Below, one piece after another: positions 5,891 to 6,037 of a stretch of DNA of 6,037 bases; within the stretch, counting starts at the first letter, position 1, and the number at the start of each line of letters is the position of its first letter. The stretch comes from an uncultured Oscillospiraceae bacterium. GTDB lineage: Bacteria > Bacillota > Clostridia > Oscillospirales > Oscillospiraceae. The stretch covers positions 1-6,037 of the forward strand of contig CAUBQU010000092.1 of assembly GCA_958438185.1 (NCBI GenBank), written 5' to 3'. The position numbers and the translations under genes are program-made. The notes under the pieces are model-generated. The model was not told where the DNA came from and ran no database searches. It was given only the letters and a program-made list of their open reading frames with translations.

Positions 5891-5897
5891 CACGCTC
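5866..5897. repeat. Perfect 14-bp inverted repeat (hairpin) spanning the hydrolase stop codon
   Basis: GAGCGTGTCAAAAA (5866-5879) is the exact reverse complement of TTTTTGACACGCTC (5884-5897), with an AGTA loop. The TGA stop of the hydrolase is at 5888-5890, inside the right arm. The GC pairs are at the base, the A/T pairs are next to the loop, and no T-run follows the stem. It therefore does not look like an ordinary intrinsic terminator, although it may still protect the 3' end of the mRNA or slow transcription. Confidence 0.85.
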
Positions 5898-5982
5898 TCA
5901 AACGCGACTCCCCTGTATAAGTTCGAGTAGCAAAATCAGAGATTTTGACTCTCACTTACCGCTACGCTGGGCTCGCGTTTGA
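5898..5982. repeat. Long-range 10-bp inverted repeat enclosing a hairpin
   Basis: TCAAACGCGA at 5898-5907 is exactly complementary to TCGCGTTTGA at 5973-5982. The 65-nt interior contains a second hairpin, 5931-5937 with 5941-5947 (loop AGA), extended by GAGT 5925-5928 with ACTC 5948-5951. As RNA this could form a closed multi-part stem-loop. Confidence 0.7.
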
Positions 5983-6008
5983 AGGGGATTGCACCCTGCT
6001 GCGCGCAT

Positions 6009-6035
6009 AATTTCTGCGCTTTCAGCGCAGAAATT
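6009..6035. repeat. Perfect 12-bp hairpin at the right end of the window
   Basis: AATTTCTGCGCT (6009-6020) and AGCGCAGAAATT (6024-6035) are exact reverse complements separated by TTC. The minus-strand side has no T-run after the stem. The plus-strand continuation is cut after two bases (CC), so a terminator role for either side cannot be established. Confidence 0.8.
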
Positions 6036-6037
6036 CC

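Larger units (their letters stand above)
5866..6035. repeat. Structured non-coding block of nested inverted repeats, possible interspersed intergenic repeat element
   Basis: The 147 bases after the hydrolase stop carry no credible gene. They contain successive symmetric structures: the 5866-5897 hairpin; a long-range 10-bp perfect inverted repeat TCAAACGCGA (5898-5907) / TCGCGTTTGA (5973-5982); an enclosed hairpin at 5925-5951 (CAAAATC-AGA-GATTTTG with outer GAGT/ACTC pairs and a 2-nt bulge); and a 12-bp perfect hairpin at 6009-6035. The density and modular order of these repeats is typical of small mobile or dispersed intergenic repeats, or of a folded RNA. The middle part is less GC-rich than the genes. 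No transposase, target-site duplication or known RNA family is recognised, and the right boundary may lie beyond the window. Confidence 0.5.

Noticed and set aside
5866..5897. Ordinary intrinsic terminator for the hydrolase
   Set aside because: The T-run is within the stem next to the loop, not after the stem, and no T-rich tail follows on either strand. It is annotated as an inverted repeat instead.
5911..5970. Possible tRNA-like fold because of a GTTCGAG stretch
   Set aside because: No acceptor stem, anticodon arm or D-arm can be drawn around it. The bases are better explained by the hairpin at 5925-5951.
5951..6008. An 18-codon minus-strand frame starting at the ATG 6008-6006
   Set aside because: It has no ribosome-binding site, and it overlaps the inverted repeats, whose symmetry explains the sequence.

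Overview
The window is GC-rich with strong G/C preference at third codon positions. It combines this with Firmicutes-style signals: AAAGGAG/GGGAGGT ribosome-binding sites, TATAAT-type -10 boxes and T-tailed hairpin terminators. Together with the type of two-component system and TetR/ABC cassette, this suggests a high-GC member of the Clostridia, perhaps an Oscillospiraceae/Ruminococcaceae gut bacterium. The assignment is inferred from style, not from a marker gene.

Layout: (1) 1-204, minus strand: the N-terminal piece of a membrane-anchored or exported protein that runs off the left edge, with its own promoter at 245-273. (2) 288-333: a terminator closing the next operon. (3) 339-2753, minus strand: a compact three-gene operon of TetR-family repressor, ABC ATPase and ABC-2 permease. 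The repressor and ATPase are 1 nt apart, and the ATPase and permease overlap by ATGA. (4) 2754-2875: a divergent control region with two back-to-back promoters whose -35 boxes are only 8 bp apart, plus palindromes over the repressor promoter. (5) 2876-4779, plus strand: an OmpR/PhoB-type response regulator and a membrane sensor histidine kinase, overlapping by ATGA and closed by a terminator at 4804-4844. (6) 4919-5890, plus strand: a membrane-anchored alpha/beta hydrolase whose promoter starts inside the preceding terminator. (7) 5866-6035: a non-coding block built of several perfect inverted repeats; its first hairpin contains the hydrolase stop codon.

How the genes may work together: the TetR protein probably represses its own operon, which encodes a small drug/lipid-type ABC exporter. 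The two-component pair fires from the opposite side of the same 122-bp region, so the two units may share or compete for the control DNA. The target of the two-component system is not visible. The hydrolase appears to be an independent single-gene unit.

No CRISPR array, tRNA, rRNA, transposase or clearly new defence system is seen. The least explained part is the structured block at the right end, which looks like an interspersed intergenic repeat.
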